Source of the DNA: Pleodorina starrii
Taxonomy: Eukaryota; Chlorophyta; Chlorophyceae; Chlamydomonadales; Volvocaceae
Reading direction: 5' to 3'
NCBI GenBank assembly: GCA_030267565.1
Contig: BRXU01000005.1
Location: forward strand, 2,714,001 to 2,778,000
DNA: 64,000 nucleotides
The notes beneath the pieces were generated by a model. It worked only from the letters and a program-made list of their open reading frames with translations. It had not been told where the DNA came from and did not search any database. A program made the position numbers and the translations under genes. Of the stretch, positions 11,377 to 22,173 are shown one piece after another. Position 1 is the first letter of the stretch. Each line of letters starts with the position of its first letter.

Positions 11377-12147
11377 ATGTCCATTGACCTTGCGTCCGAC
11401 CAGCTGGGCTCTCTCGTAGAGGAAGCATCGAAGCGTCTTAACGCTCTTTTGTAACACAAAAATGTCAAAGCTGCAAAGGTGCAACTTGTGACGGATCCGG
11501 GAAAAATTTTGACCGGGCAGCTACGCGAGGCTTACGCGCAGTACATGGATGCGGTGCGCGAGCACCAGCAGCTCCTCCAGTTATTGACACAGCGAATGCT
11601 GCTTGAACAGCGGGAGACAGTGGAGCCGGCCCCAAAGAGGCAACGCATGGTCCTGCCGGACTACGACTGCGACTTCGGCGCCTTAGAGGGCAAAGGGAAC
11701 AAGTCGCTCATCGGACAGCGGCAGCGTCTGGTTCACTTACACGACGTGTTCGCAGACGTGCAGCTCAAGTGGCGCGCGGTCGTTGATGCTCCCGCGGCTA
11801 ACCGGGCAGAGCGCGCGGAGGCGATGGAGGAGGCGGTTCGCAAGACGCAAGAAGTCTTCGAGCAGCAGGCAAAAGAGCTGGTCATCGCGCACCACCACGG
11901 GTGGGATGTCGTGGGCCAGATGCGGGGAACGCCCTACGCGGCCACGGAGGAAGAGCAGAAGGCGCTGAAGAAGGCCATCAAGGCCGCAGCTGAGAGCCGG
12001 AAGGTTGCTAAGCCCCCCGGGAAGGCGCAACCGGCGCAGGTGGCGGCCGCGGCGGGGCCGTCGGCGCCGAAGGCTCCCAAGGGGCCGTGTTACAAGTGCA
12101 ACGCCATGGGCCACTGGGCCAAGGAGTGCCCGAACCCGCCGAAGTAG
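11377..12147 (+). pseudogene. Gag-like frame with CCHC zinc knuckle, one in-frame stop
   Basis: Only coding frame of the split-repeat element, presumably a nucleic-acid-binding Gag that packages element RNA. An ATG at 11377 opens a frame of 25 codons, ended by TAA at 11452-11454. The same frame then continues open to TAG at 12145-12147. Downstream of the stop the first ATG is 11545, giving a 200-residue product. The body is helical and charged (Glu/Gln/Lys/Ala-rich) and the C-terminus has a zinc knuckle of form CX2CX4HX4C (CYKCNAMGHWAKEC) ten residues before the end. The knuckle is typical of retroelement Gag proteins. Whether the TAA is a disabling mutation, or the true start is 11545, cannot be decided from one copy. 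It is annotated as a broken or shortened element gene. Confidence 0.72.
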
Positions 12148-12165
12148 CGGACATCATTGGGCTTG

Positions 12166-12495
12166 GGTCGGCGCAAGCCCTAGCTTGCGGCCGTGGCCCT
12201 CTTAAGGGCGGTGGGGTGCAAGCCTCGGTGTGCGTGGTCGGCGCAAGCCCTAGCTTGCGGCCGTGGCCCTCTTAAGGGCGGTGGGGTGCAAGCCTCGGTG
12301 TGCGTGGTCGGCGCAAGCCCTAGCTTGCGGCCGTAGCCCTCTTAAGGGCGGTGGGGCGCAAGCCTCGGTGTGCGTGGTCGGCGCAAGCCCTAGCTTGCGG
12401 CCGTAGCCCTCTTAAGGGCGGTGGGGCACAAGCCTCGGTGTGCATGGTCGGCGCAAGCCATAGCTTGCGGCCGTGGCCCTCTTAAGGGCGTGGGG
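12166..12495 (+). repeat. 70-bp tandem repeat array inside the retroelement
   Basis: Units begin at 12166, 12236, 12306, 12376 and 12446: four full copies and a partial fifth, differing at a few positions. Each carries GCAAGCC(C/A)TAGCTTGC and the near-palindrome GCCCTCTTAAGGGC, almost the motif found in blocks A1 and A2. The array starts 19 bases after the gag stop codon. TOC1 of C. reinhardtii is also reported to carry tandem repeats of about this size. Confidence 0.9.
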
Positions 12496-12561
12496 TACGA
12501 ACGTCGGCCTGTCTGCGACAGGGGGTTGGTTGGCTTTACCCGCCTCCCTCGATTATTAAAG

Positions 12562-12969
12562 TTTCGCGGTAGCCGGCCCTCACCCGGCCTACCTACCGAA
12601 TAAAGACGGCTTTCATTGCTTGCAGGTACCCTTTGTGTGTAACGAACGATGATTTCTCATGAAAACTGAAGGTTTTCTGAGTGCAACGCTAGAAAACCAA
12701 GGTTTTCTGTGAACTCAGAGGAGTTGTGCCCTCATAAGGGCGTTGGTACGGCACATGGTGCCAGTTAAGGTGTCCGCGAAGGCGTGGAGGAGTGATTTTC
12801 GGGTTTTGTAGCTACATAGGGTGGTTGCTGCGAGGCTGTGGGCATTAAGGCCTTAGCGATAGCTTTCGCGGTAGCCGGCCCTCACCCGGCCTACCTACCG
12901 AATAAAGACGGCTTTCATTGCTTGCAGGTACCCTTTGTGTGTAACGAACGATGATTTCTCATGAAAACT
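12562..12969 (+). repeat. Right-end repeat blocks B1-A2-B2
   Basis: B1 (12562-12667), A2 (12664-12886) and B2 (12864-12969) overlap by the short sequences they share. Both B blocks contain AATAAAG and TGTAA, a vertebrate-type and an algal-type polyadenylation signal. The sequence after B2 shows no obvious duplication of the bases before A1, as expected for recombinase-type integration. Confidence 0.85.
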
Positions 12970-14163
12970 ACCTGTGCAAGTGCCTTATACGCTTATAGCT
13001 CAATGGCTATCAAAGAAGCCAGCTAGGTGCCAATTCATAGCAACTGATAATTATATTGGCCTGAAAGATGGACCCATTCAGTCGGGGGCTTGACGTGCGC
13101 AACCGAATCTCGTGCGATCCTACCGGATCGTAAGGTGATTCGGCGACGGCTGCAGCATTTGCAAAGGCATGCCGCTGCCGACTTGTTTCAAACTATGTAA
13201 TATGGGATGTAATCCTTCAATTTGAACACAATAGGATGGATGGCAGTGTGATGGGGGCACAACTTTATGGTCCCAACGGACGTTTCGACGACGCAAAATG
13301 GCGATTCGGGGGAATATCATGCTTGCAGAACCTGGACGAAACCGGAACTATAAATGTCCAGCATTTTTTGCCATCCATGGTGCCCGAAAGGCCATTCAGG
13401 CGGTGCCTACTTTGTAAAGTAATCGATCACGTTAGTACCGGAAGGCGTACGGGACACCCCAAAGTCATGAATTTTCCCATTCGCAACATGCAATTATTTC
13501 TTTGAGCATATTACATATACTGACGCTATCTTGCTCATTCTGTCGCGTGCAACATCCACCACGCACGCGATTGGCGCTGCGCCGAAGGGGTCAACACACC
13601 TGGCGAAGGCCCAGGTAAGCAGCCGCTCAACTAGGTTAGGATTTTAATTAAGCCGGTATAGCAAAGAGGCCATCCGCACAGCAGGTCACGGTCGACCCAT
13701 TTCAGTGGGAAGGGCCGTCGCGCGTTAGCGATTAACGACCCTCAAGGCCGTAACTAATGCCGTCGAAGTCCTGAAGAATACTCTGACATTTGTTAGAATG
13801 TAGTTGCCGGAGCTACAGCCGGTCAGGTTTCGCTTTCGGCTGAGGTACCGTAGTCATGGTATACCGTCGTGGTTATGCAGCACCCTGAGCCTCCTCTATC
13901 TCCTCTATAAACCTAAGAGTCGCAGCCCTGTAAATTTCTTCCTGTGAATTTAGATTTCGCGTTCAGGTACCTGTTGTTCGTGGCCTGCGCCCCCCATCTC
14001 CTCAGAATTCCGTTCCTTACCCGACGCTGCCGTTCTGCGTCATATTTCTGCGCAGTTGAACTCCTTGAGCCGTTACGACAACGCCGACCCACAACACCGA
14101 CAACTCCCGGCAGCAACGATTCGCGGCTTGGCGGTTGCAGGCGGTTGCAGGCGCTAGCAGGCA
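12970..14163. other. Intergenic region between retroelement and the 587-residue gene
   Basis: Medium-GC sequence without a supportable gene. The last few hundred bases presumably include promoter and leader of the downstream gene. No clear TATA element was identified. Confidence 0.4.
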
Positions 14164-15789
14164 ATGTGCTGCACTTCCGCTTCAGCTGCTGGCAGGGCCA
14201 CGCAGGGCCGGACCACCCATAGGCACCCGCCGGACGGTCCCTCCAGTGCCCCCATCCGCGACGGCTGCGTTGTGTACAGTCCACGCGGACAGAGCTCGCC
14301 GGCGCCGCCTGCTTGCGCCAAGGCCGGCGCCGCGCACGACGCGCGCGTCTCCTGCACCCCTGCCCCCGACGTGGACCTCAATCGCAGCCCACTGCCGGGC
14401 CTGCCGCTCCAGCCTGCAGCGACGGCCCTGGCAGTGACCCATGGGTCGGAGCTCCCGGCTGCGGCTACCTGCACCGCCAGCAACGGCTCGGAAGGGTTCC
14501 CCTTGCCTGTCAGCGCCCGCCGGGCGGCTGGCCCGCGCTCTCGCGCCGTTGGTGCGGCCACCGCTGCGGCTGGCGACGACAGCAGCAGCCCGCGTCAATC
14601 AGCGCCTTCAGAGACGAACACTTTTTCGTCGCTCATTGGCGCAACCACGGTGTCGACCGAGCTGCAGCACGCCTCCTGCGGCTCGCGCCCGGCCGGCGCC
14701 GCCGTCGCCGCCGTCCACTCCGGCGCGCTGCACGTCACGGCCGTCACTGCTGCCGCTGCCGCCGCCGCCGCCGCAGCGGCGTGGCGCCTCGACACCGACG
14801 ACAACAACAGCAACGGCGACGAGGCCGACGACGACGACTCGGAGATTCGGGCGCTGTTGCGGCCCGGGGGTAGCCCCTGCCTGCCGCTTGAGGACGGCTG
14901 GGAGCTCATGGTCAAGGCGCAGCAGCGCAACGCCACAGTCGCCGACGCCGCCGGTGCCGCCGTCGGCGGCGGCGGCGGCGCCGCCGCCGCCGGCACGAGC
15001 GACGAGCTGTTCCTGGGCACCAGCCACTGGTGTCCAGATTCGCTGTCCGATGTTGATGGTGACAGCGGCAGCGACGATGGCCTGGGTGATTTGGCGGACG
15101 AGTTGACGGGGTCGCGGCACGGAAACCGCGCGTGCGGGGACGGCGCCTGCCTGGCGGCGGTGCAGACGGCGGCCCGCCACCGCGCGTGCCAGTTTGGCTA
15201 CACAGATTCGGCGCCGGCACACGCGACCGCAGCCGCCGTCGACACGGCGGTTGCCGGCGACACGGCGCTGGAGTTTCTCAGGGCCGCGGATGGAGTGTAT
15301 GGATGGCGGCAGGCAATGGGATGCACGTTGAGCGCGCCACCGGCGGGGCTGGCGGCGGCGGCGGCGGCGGCAGCGCCGACGTTTGGTTGGGAATGGCAGA
15401 TCGAGGACCCGTCGGCGGGGGATGGTTCCCGTAATCGCGCGCCGGCGTCGGCGGCGCCGCCGATGCGCAGCGCCGCCGTCGCCGCCGCCGCCGTCAAGCC
15501 CCAGCCCGCCTCTGCTGGGCCCGCGTCGCGTTGGCCGCTGGCGGCTGCGTACGACGCCGCCCTGCCCCTCCAGGGAAGGCCCGCGTCGGGTTCCTCGTCG
15601 CCGCTATCCCCTCCTACCGGCGAGAGCAATCTGGAAGCCGAGGATGTCAGCTACTTCGGAGTGGCCCTGGACAGCGGCATGTCGTTTATGTTGCATGAGC
15701 TGGGGGCGGGCGGCGGCGACGGCGGCGACGGCGACGGGGGCGAAGGGCGCGAGGGCAAGGGCGAGGCTGCGTGCCCCGAAAGGGTGCAG

Positions 15790-15821
<32 letters not shown>

Positions 15822-15927
15822 CGGAGTGTCGCTAAGCCGGGAGGAGCGCGGCAGGGCGGCGGCCGCAAGCCGCGCCTTTGGCCACTTGAGCCGGGGCCTG
15901 TTGGGATGTTTCATCGGCGGACGCTGA
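14164..15927 (+). CDS. Low-complexity protein of unknown function, 587 residues
   Basis: Single open exon from ATG 14164 to TGA. I do not recognise a family. The protein is Ala/Gly/Asp-rich, with a polyalanine run near residue 200, an acidic patch after it (DDNNSNGDEADDDDSE), and a second acidic patch near 295. Less repetitive segments read LLRPGGSPCLPLEDGWELM and SYFGVALDSGMSFMLHELG; these are the best candidates for conserved motifs. The C-terminus FGHLSRGLLGCFIGG resembles the end of the protein at 22174-24084, which may indicate distant relatedness. TGTAA at 16184-16188, about 260 bases past the stop, is a plausible polyadenylation signal. Strong GC codon bias across the frame and a sharp composition drop outside it support coding. 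An upstream exon cannot be excluded. Confidence 0.6.
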
Positions 15928-16339
15928 GCGTCTTCCTATATTTTGTTTCTGAATTTGCGCGTAGCTGCAAAAGGGCGGGGGCGGGAGCACTGCCTTAGGG
16001 TTGGGCGCGTAGCTGCAAAAGGGGGGGCCAGTGCCTGGGCCGTGCGCGCGAGATCAGGGGGAATGGGTTAACAAAGACAAACCGCAGGGGGAAATGACCG
16101 GGGGATTCAAGGGGCCGGGTATATATACCGTAGCTGGCAGCTGTGTGCGCGCGTGTGTGTGCGTGCGCGTGCGTATATGCGTGTGTAACCGCTTGGTTGG
16201 ACGTCGGCGGCGGGGGAACAAACCGTGGAAGGATCACAATTACAAGGGCTGCGGTGGGTGGCGAGTGCACGTGGGGCAAGGGCTCCCGTGCGCGATGGCT
16301 TATTGCTTCCGTGGGTGGCGTAATATCGTTCAGGCGGGG

Positions 16340-16381
16340 GCGAGGCGGGTGATGTGACGTAACGTCACACCCCCGCCTCGC
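16340..16381. other. Hairpin/cruciform with TGACGT core
   Basis: Outer arms 16340-16349 and 16372-16381 pair perfectly over 10 bases. Inner arms 16353-16360 and 16362-16369 pair over 8, with one unpaired base at 16361 and a small internal loop between. The centre places TGACGT and ACGTCA back to back, a bZIP-type core. It lies about 410 bases downstream of the 587-residue gene and could be regulatory, a terminator-like structure or a transposon relic. Confidence 0.6.
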
Positions 16382-17913
16382 GAGGCACCCTATTATTACT
16401 ACTACCGGTACGTGTTCCCACCCACAGGTCTGCTCACAGGACTGGACTCTCTCCACTTGGGTGGAGCGCTGTGTATGTAAGTGTGTGTGTGCATGTGTGT
16501 GTGTGTACTTGCATGTGCATGTGTGCGTGTGTGTGTGTGTGCTATTCAAGGGAAGCAGCGATAGATTAGTCAGGTTGCCTGCATGGTTCCGGAGCTGCGA
16601 TGTACGTGGAGGGGCCCGCGAGCAGCAGGGTTCCGACTTCCGCGAAGTGCGTCGCCGGGCAAGTGGGCAGTCATGGAGGGAGTGAGAGCGCGCGTTTACC
16701 TTATCATTCGTAATCGTCCCAACACCCCTGATTCGGATTTGGGTTATTCCCTTTATTTCCGGCCCCCCGGGTAGAGCCCGGGTGGGTCGTGCATTTGACC
16801 TGCTGGGTGCCCCACCGGCGCCCCCTCAGCTCCCATTGGCTGTGGCGCGCAGGGCAGTGGGCAGTGGCAATGACAGGTAGAGATAATAATGATACTGACA
16901 ATGGCCTAATTCGTCCCTTCTTTACGGTCGCCAGTGGAGGTTTCCGGCGGCGGCGGTTTCCGTCGCCGGGTTCCGGAGGTTGCGGCTCGTCCTGGCGTGC
17001 GGCTCGTCCCCGCGGGCGGCGGCGGGTGGGGTGCAGTCGCGAGGCAGTTAGATGCCTGACCCGGTATCCATTCCTTGCATTCGAGCCGGCATATTGCCAG
17101 AGCTCCAGGGGCGGGTACAAAACACATCTGCGTGTTTGTATGTGTGTGTGTGGGGGGGGGGAAGGGCTTCATGGTGTGTACGACAACTTTGGGTTATCGG
17201 CAGAGTACTAGGGGCCGCCGCCCGACCGACCGCGGGCCTGGAATTCGGGGCACGGTCTGCGGTACCCCTGGAGTGAGCGTTTGTTTAGGGACGTGTGGTG
17301 GGGACGTGCGCGTGCGCCAGCGACTCCAGCTGTAGGCATTGTTCCTTGTTTTTTCATTCCCATATCTTGTGGGGTGGGGGTGAGAGTGGTGGCGGCGGCG
17401 GTGGTGTTTGGAACTGGCGGGCTGCAATGTATTGGCGGATTCCCACAGTTGCGTGTGGATTTTGATGACGGCGCGTTGCTCTGGATCTTGTACTTCTGCA
17501 AAGCGTGTGCGCTGCAAAGCCGCAGACGTACGGCAAGCACGGCGAGATCGTTTCGTATGTGCGTGTGTGCGGCGGAGGCGGCTGTCTCCCGTTTTGCCCT
17601 TCCGCCCCTGCCCGTCGATGTCCCCAAACCGTCATCACCGTCCCCCTTCGCTCCATCACCGCAGTTTCATGTTTGTTGCAGTCTCCCCAAGCCCGTACGC
17701 AACGGCTAGGCCCGCGGCAGCGGCTCATTGCCCTGCCCTGCTCCTGCATCAGGTTTTCACAACACGCGGTGTAGTGACACGTGCAGTCGCCCGAGTCAAT
17801 GCCGTACATTTAGGTATCGTACATTTCGGTATTCCACAGGGACAAGCTCAGTGCTTGGTAGTTCGCGTCGGTGGCTGGATCAGATTGGTTAGTTAGTTGA
17901 TTCTTCGGTTACT

Positions 17914-18135
17914 GTGCTGGCAGGTTTGGTTGGTGGTTGTGTTGCTGGAAATTTGAGACAAGGCGCGCCAGGTGCGGCCCGGATGCCCCGGACGCCGTCG
18001 TGTGCACACACTTGAACGACGGAGTGCTGGCAGGTTTGGTTGGTGGTTGTGTTGCTGGAAATTTGAGACAAGGCGCGCCAGGTGCGGCCCGGATGCCCCG
18101 GACGCCGTCGTGTGCACACACTTGAACGACGGAGT
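17914..18135. repeat. 110-bp tandem duplication
   Basis: Two adjacent copies, beginning at 17914 and 18024, match by eye over the unit. The near-lack of divergence suggests a recent event. No frame or motif in it was recognised. Confidence 0.9.
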
Positions 18136-20154
18136 ACGACTGTGTTTTTTTCTCACCACGTTAGGCAGGCTGGCGCGGCAGGGCCGGCGGTGAAACGTGG
18201 ACGAGGGGAACGCCGCTCCGTACTGTCCCGAAACCGCGCGGCCGTCGCTCTTCACAACCTTTCACATCAGCTGGTGCGCATAGATTCCCGAGTGGAAAAT
18301 GGAAACGAACCGGGACCGGCGATGGCCACGGCGTTGTCTGGGTTTCGCCATCTCTGTGCGCGTCTTCGCCCATCGGGTGTCGTACTGTCGCCGTTGTCAG
18401 CTCGCGAGCGCTGGCTGGGCCCGGGTCGGTCCAACGCCGTTGCCTGATGGTCTGCGGGCGAGCTGTGAGCGATGATCGAAGTTGTTTTTATGTCGGCAGC
18501 TCGGCTCGGGTACCGAGTTGTTAGGGTGTGTGGTGCGGTGCGGGGTCCGGCCCTCGAACCGGGGTTGCACCTCTGGTCTGGTCTGGTCTGGTGCCCGGCC
18601 ATCTGCGGGGCGCCGGAAATAGGCTGGCCCCCCCCCAATGCATCCCCTCGAGCGTCACGAGCTTGCTTGTTAGCGCTTTTCCATGTCGATGGGGTCGATG
18701 TTTTGGCACAAATCGCCTGCGGCGCCGCTGAGCTCATACGGTAGTCCAGGCTTTAGATTGTTAGATACCCCACCGCGGCCGCTTCGGCTTCAAATTCGTT
18801 TGTTGGAAGGGTTGCTGGACCGCACGTAGCTCTTGAGGGGTTCCGCCAACGACATTTGGAAATTGGCTTTGTGTGCGAATGGACCGCTGGCGGTGTGGCC
18901 CTTCTTCCCATGTTCTTACCGGCGACATGGCAGGCGGTGTGCCGGCAGATCGCAGATCGCAGATGCGCCCCGGTACTTCTTGCATCCAGGAACGAAGTGC
19001 TCACCAGCGGTTGGCCACCGGTAGGCTGCTGCTTCACATGCAATCCCATCGAAACGTCGAGGATCAGGTGATAAAGTTGCGCCTTTAAAGTTTTGTCTGT
19101 TTACCTGGTTGCCGCCCGTTTCATTGTCGAGCGCTGCACAGGCCGCGGCTGCGGTTTGTCACATATTACCGAGGGCACCTTTGATTTTCCGCTATGTTCC
19201 TCAAGGACTACATCTTAATATGTCGTAATACAATATCCGATTTTGGTTTCCTTGTGGATCGCAGACATGGTGCTCTCGTCAGCACACGGCAGTAGTTTGA
19301 GTTGTTATCCCCCGTGTCGCCATTAGACCGTTAGGAGTTATCCTTCGTTCTAGGTATTGTTTTGTGAAGAAGTGATGTGTGAAAAATCTTGCACCGTAAA
19401 AATGCATCGGCCACAGAGCCGAATCTGCCGATCCGCATGACTAACGCACTCCCTGCCTCTTAGGAGCTCATCAGCGTTTAGCACGCCAGTTGACACGACC
19501 GTTGCGGCTGGAAGACCCGTAATAACAACCATGTTTCTACAATTGAACCTGGAAGGCCCGTAATAACAACCATGTTACTACAATAGAACAAGGGCGCTGA
19601 CCTCAACGCCAGCGCCTGCCAGCGCTACACGTCGTTTCGTGAATTGCTTGTGTACTGTTTTTGTTTTGTAATCGTTACTGCTGTGTACGGGTCCGGTACA
19701 ACGCCGGACCTTCTCCATGCGTTCGCGCTTCTGCATGGCACGCGCAGCTGAGACGGCGCGATAATCCGACGCGGTCTCACTCCACCGAACTCTAACGAAA
19801 GCTGCAAATATGCAATCAAGGGAGCAATGCTACAAATATGCAATCAAGGGCACTCGGATCGGTAGCCAAGCCAACGGATGCGAAGCGACGAGGGAGTCGA
19901 GCAGCCCGTTGAGTTCAGCACACATTTATCCGACCAAGAACAGAATTTAGGCTGCAAAATAAGAAGTGACTGCAAGGCACTGTGAGGAAGGGTGCGGGAA
20001 TATGTACATGACGACATGAGAGGTGTGAGATATCAACTACCGCAAGCCGCAATTGGTCCGTTCGGATCTTGTACGGAGCGAGCTGATTGGGATGAAGTAC
20101 AGTAATGGAATTCGTGACTCATGCTTCCACAACACACACGTTGCGATGTGAGTG

Positions 20155-21255
20155 ATGAAGACACGCATCTATTACCAACAGACACACCCTCAACAACCAG
20201 TACCGCAGCTTTCTCACAGGTCTTACTCATCAGTCTTACAGTCTTACCAAAAGAAGAACACGACATCAGATCCCCTGCGTACATTCGGATTTATAAAAGC
20301 ACGCCTATCCACTCAGGCTTCCGCCATAAACATTTGCATCTCTGCCATTCTCGGCCTGTCAGGCCTGTACGTGTCAGCGACAGCGCAGGTCCAAAGGATC
20401 TTTTTGCGGAAGGTGGTAGGCGCTAGCCTGCCGCCTAACCGACAATTGTTCGCGGAAACGTCGCAGTTACCATTGCACTACTTTTGGGCGCGCCAGGTAT
20501 TTGGCTTCTGGAAGCGTGTAGCGCGGCAATCCACGTCGTTGGCACGGGCAGTGCTTGAGGAAGATATCAAATCGTGGTTGGAAACAGATCATTCAGCCAC
20601 GCACGAATATTTTTGGGCGGGTAAGGTGCTCCGGACTTTCGAGACTCTCGGATTTGACTACAGGCAACATGTACCCGTGGGTCTTAACAATGAAGAGAAG
20701 GCAAAGGCGATCTTGGGCCTGGAGATCCCGTTTGACAATTTACTGGCCGAGTTCAGACGTCGCCTTTTGTTGGATTGGAGCTCGGGTAGCCTCGATAGGG
20801 ACCCGCGGAATTTTCCAGAGTATGAGGAAGGGGGTGTGGGACGGGGAGCACCCGGGGTTACCGCGTGTCGGTACCTGAAATGGATGGGTGTGGCGTACTC
20901 GTACTCGGACCACAAGCGAACATTGGATCACTTGAGGGTGTGTATGCCGAGAAAGCACCACACGGCCCTGATGCGTTTTCGGCTGGGACGTTGGGACTTG
21001 GATGTGTCAAGGTTTGCACGGGGACCGGGTCGGAAACCGCGCGCGGAGAGGATATGTCGGGTGTGCCACGGCGGGTCGGTAGAAGACGAGTTGCACGTAT
21101 TGATGGAATGTCGGGGCTATACGCCATTACGAGAGGCAATAGGCTTCCCTATGGGTAGTAGCATGGTGGATGTGATGGGGACCTTTGACCCGGCGAAACT
21201 GGGCAGTCTCTTATCCCAGATTCAGAAAGCGCGTACCGAGCTGCTTGGTAGCTAA
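20155..21255 (+). pseudogene. 5'-truncated LINE retrotransposon, 3' end of the reverse-transcriptase ORF
   Basis: The frame (first ATG 20155, stop 21253-21255) is the C-terminal region of a non-LTR retrotransposon ORF2. Near the start of the recognisable part, QRIFLRKVVGA followed by LPLHYFWARQVFGFWKRV matches the segment after the LINE reverse transcriptase thumb. The C-terminal CRVCHGGSVEDELHVLMEC is the zf-RVT zinc-binding motif of plant and algal LINEs. The endonuclease and the catalytic palm with its YADD-type motif are absent, so the copy is 5'-truncated as LINE insertions usually are and could not move by itself. The remaining frame is uninterrupted for 366 codons, so the insertion is probably not old. 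The first ~60 residues may be flanking sequence. No poly(A) tail or target duplication was seen. Confidence 0.83.
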
Positions 21256-22173
21256 CCATACGGCTTATGTTGTCTTAAAGTGCGCCCCTTGACGGATAGC
21301 CGTTGTGGGGGGACGCATGTTACCAGCCATTTTGGCTCGTACACATGTAATGCCTCATGCCTCACGCAGCTGCATGTCGCACTAGTACATTGCACTTTGC
21401 AGGCAGCCAAGCAAATAACTTCATGATTGGTATTCCTTCCTCATATTCCGGTGGAAATTTGTGTCCGAAATCAAGTTTTGGAGCTCGTGGCAAAGGTGAG
21501 CCCAAGCGACCGGACCACAGACCTTATATTTAATTGGACCATGGAGCCTAAATCCTGTCTAAGGATCAGTTAATTTATGCATGCAATAACTGCGTTGAAT
21601 CACTTTGTAATAGTGAGCCGCCGAGCGTTTGATTTTTAGCGAGAGAAGGATGCCTGAGGATGCGGCCGTCGAGGCAGTACAGTCATCAGGCTCGAGTCAC
21701 AAGCCCCACAACCTGTACCACCATCGCTTCGAATCATTCTTTGTCTTTTTGGTTTTCTTTACCTTTTTTTGCGCGACTGAGGCGGTTCATGAGCCTCCGG
21801 GTTCGTTTGAGCCGTACGAGCTCATTGAAGCTTGTAACATCCATCCATCCACAACCTGTACCCAATCGTGGAATGTACATTGCGCATAATCACATGGAGA
21901 TCGAACGCCTAAGACACGACCACACTCTCTTTGCAGGGCTCAAACCGTTCCGGCATCCCACCCGACCAACTCGGTCACTCGTTGCTGTGCGTATCCCCAA
22001 AAAAGCTGTGCGCTCTCAAGTTTTATCAACATAAGCAGCACTACACAGCCAGTTGAAGGCCAAGGCGTTTCCAACACTCATTCGAGGGCTCCACATGGGC
22101 AGTACCCCGCCTGGAACACGCACGTCGCACTCGTTTACGCGCTTTCACGTTCAACGACATCTCTACAATTCGT
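21256..22173. other. LINE 3' flank and upstream region of the 636-residue gene
   Basis: About 900 bases of moderate GC. It likely holds the LINE 3' untranslated region and then promoter and leader of the next gene. One short frame with a hydrophobic stretch (about 21739-21770) starts only at TTG and was not accepted. Confidence 0.4.

Larger units (their letters stand above)
11141..12969 (+). mobile_element. Non-autonomous split-direct-repeat (DIRS/PAT/TOC1-like) retroelement
   Basis: Four repeat blocks define the element: A1 11141-11363, then the body, then B1 12562-12667, A2 12664-12886 and B2 12864-12969. A1 and A2 (223 bases each) match over their whole length by eye, as do B1 and B2 (106 bases each). 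Every A ends with the 23 bases that begin B, and B ends with the AACT that begins A. This A1-body-B1-A2-B2 order is the split direct repeat layout of PAT-like DIRS elements, known from Volvox kangaroo, and resembles the split repeats reported for Chlamydomonas TOC1. An ordinary LTR element would have two intact, equal terminal repeats. The body carries one gag-like frame and a 70-bp tandem array but no reverse transcriptase, RNase H, methyltransferase or tyrosine recombinase, so the element must depend on a relative for mobility. AATAAA (12599) and TGTAA (12638-12642) in B are candidate 3'-end signals. Confidence 0.8.
15928..20154. other. Long gene-poor interval with microsatellites and small duplications
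   Basis: No gene is supportable. It contains GT-rich microsatellites (about 16140-16190 and 16470-16545), a strong hairpin at 16340-16381, a 110-bp tandem duplication at 17914-18135, and two short direct duplications: a 41-bp unit at about 19510-19585 and ATATGCAATCAAGGG twice near 19806 and 19837. Base composition falls toward the right end. Short frames here overlap on both strands and have no motifs. Confidence 0.5.

Noticed and set aside
11141..12886. Interpretation as a standard LTR retrotransposon with 223-bp LTRs
   Set aside because: The right end carries an additional B block on both sides of the second A block, the left end lacks B beyond the shared 23 bases, and no TG...CA ends or target duplication are visible.
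21629..21889. 86-codon frame with a hydrophobic stretch
   Set aside because: It starts at TTG, is isolated, and has no homology or splice context.
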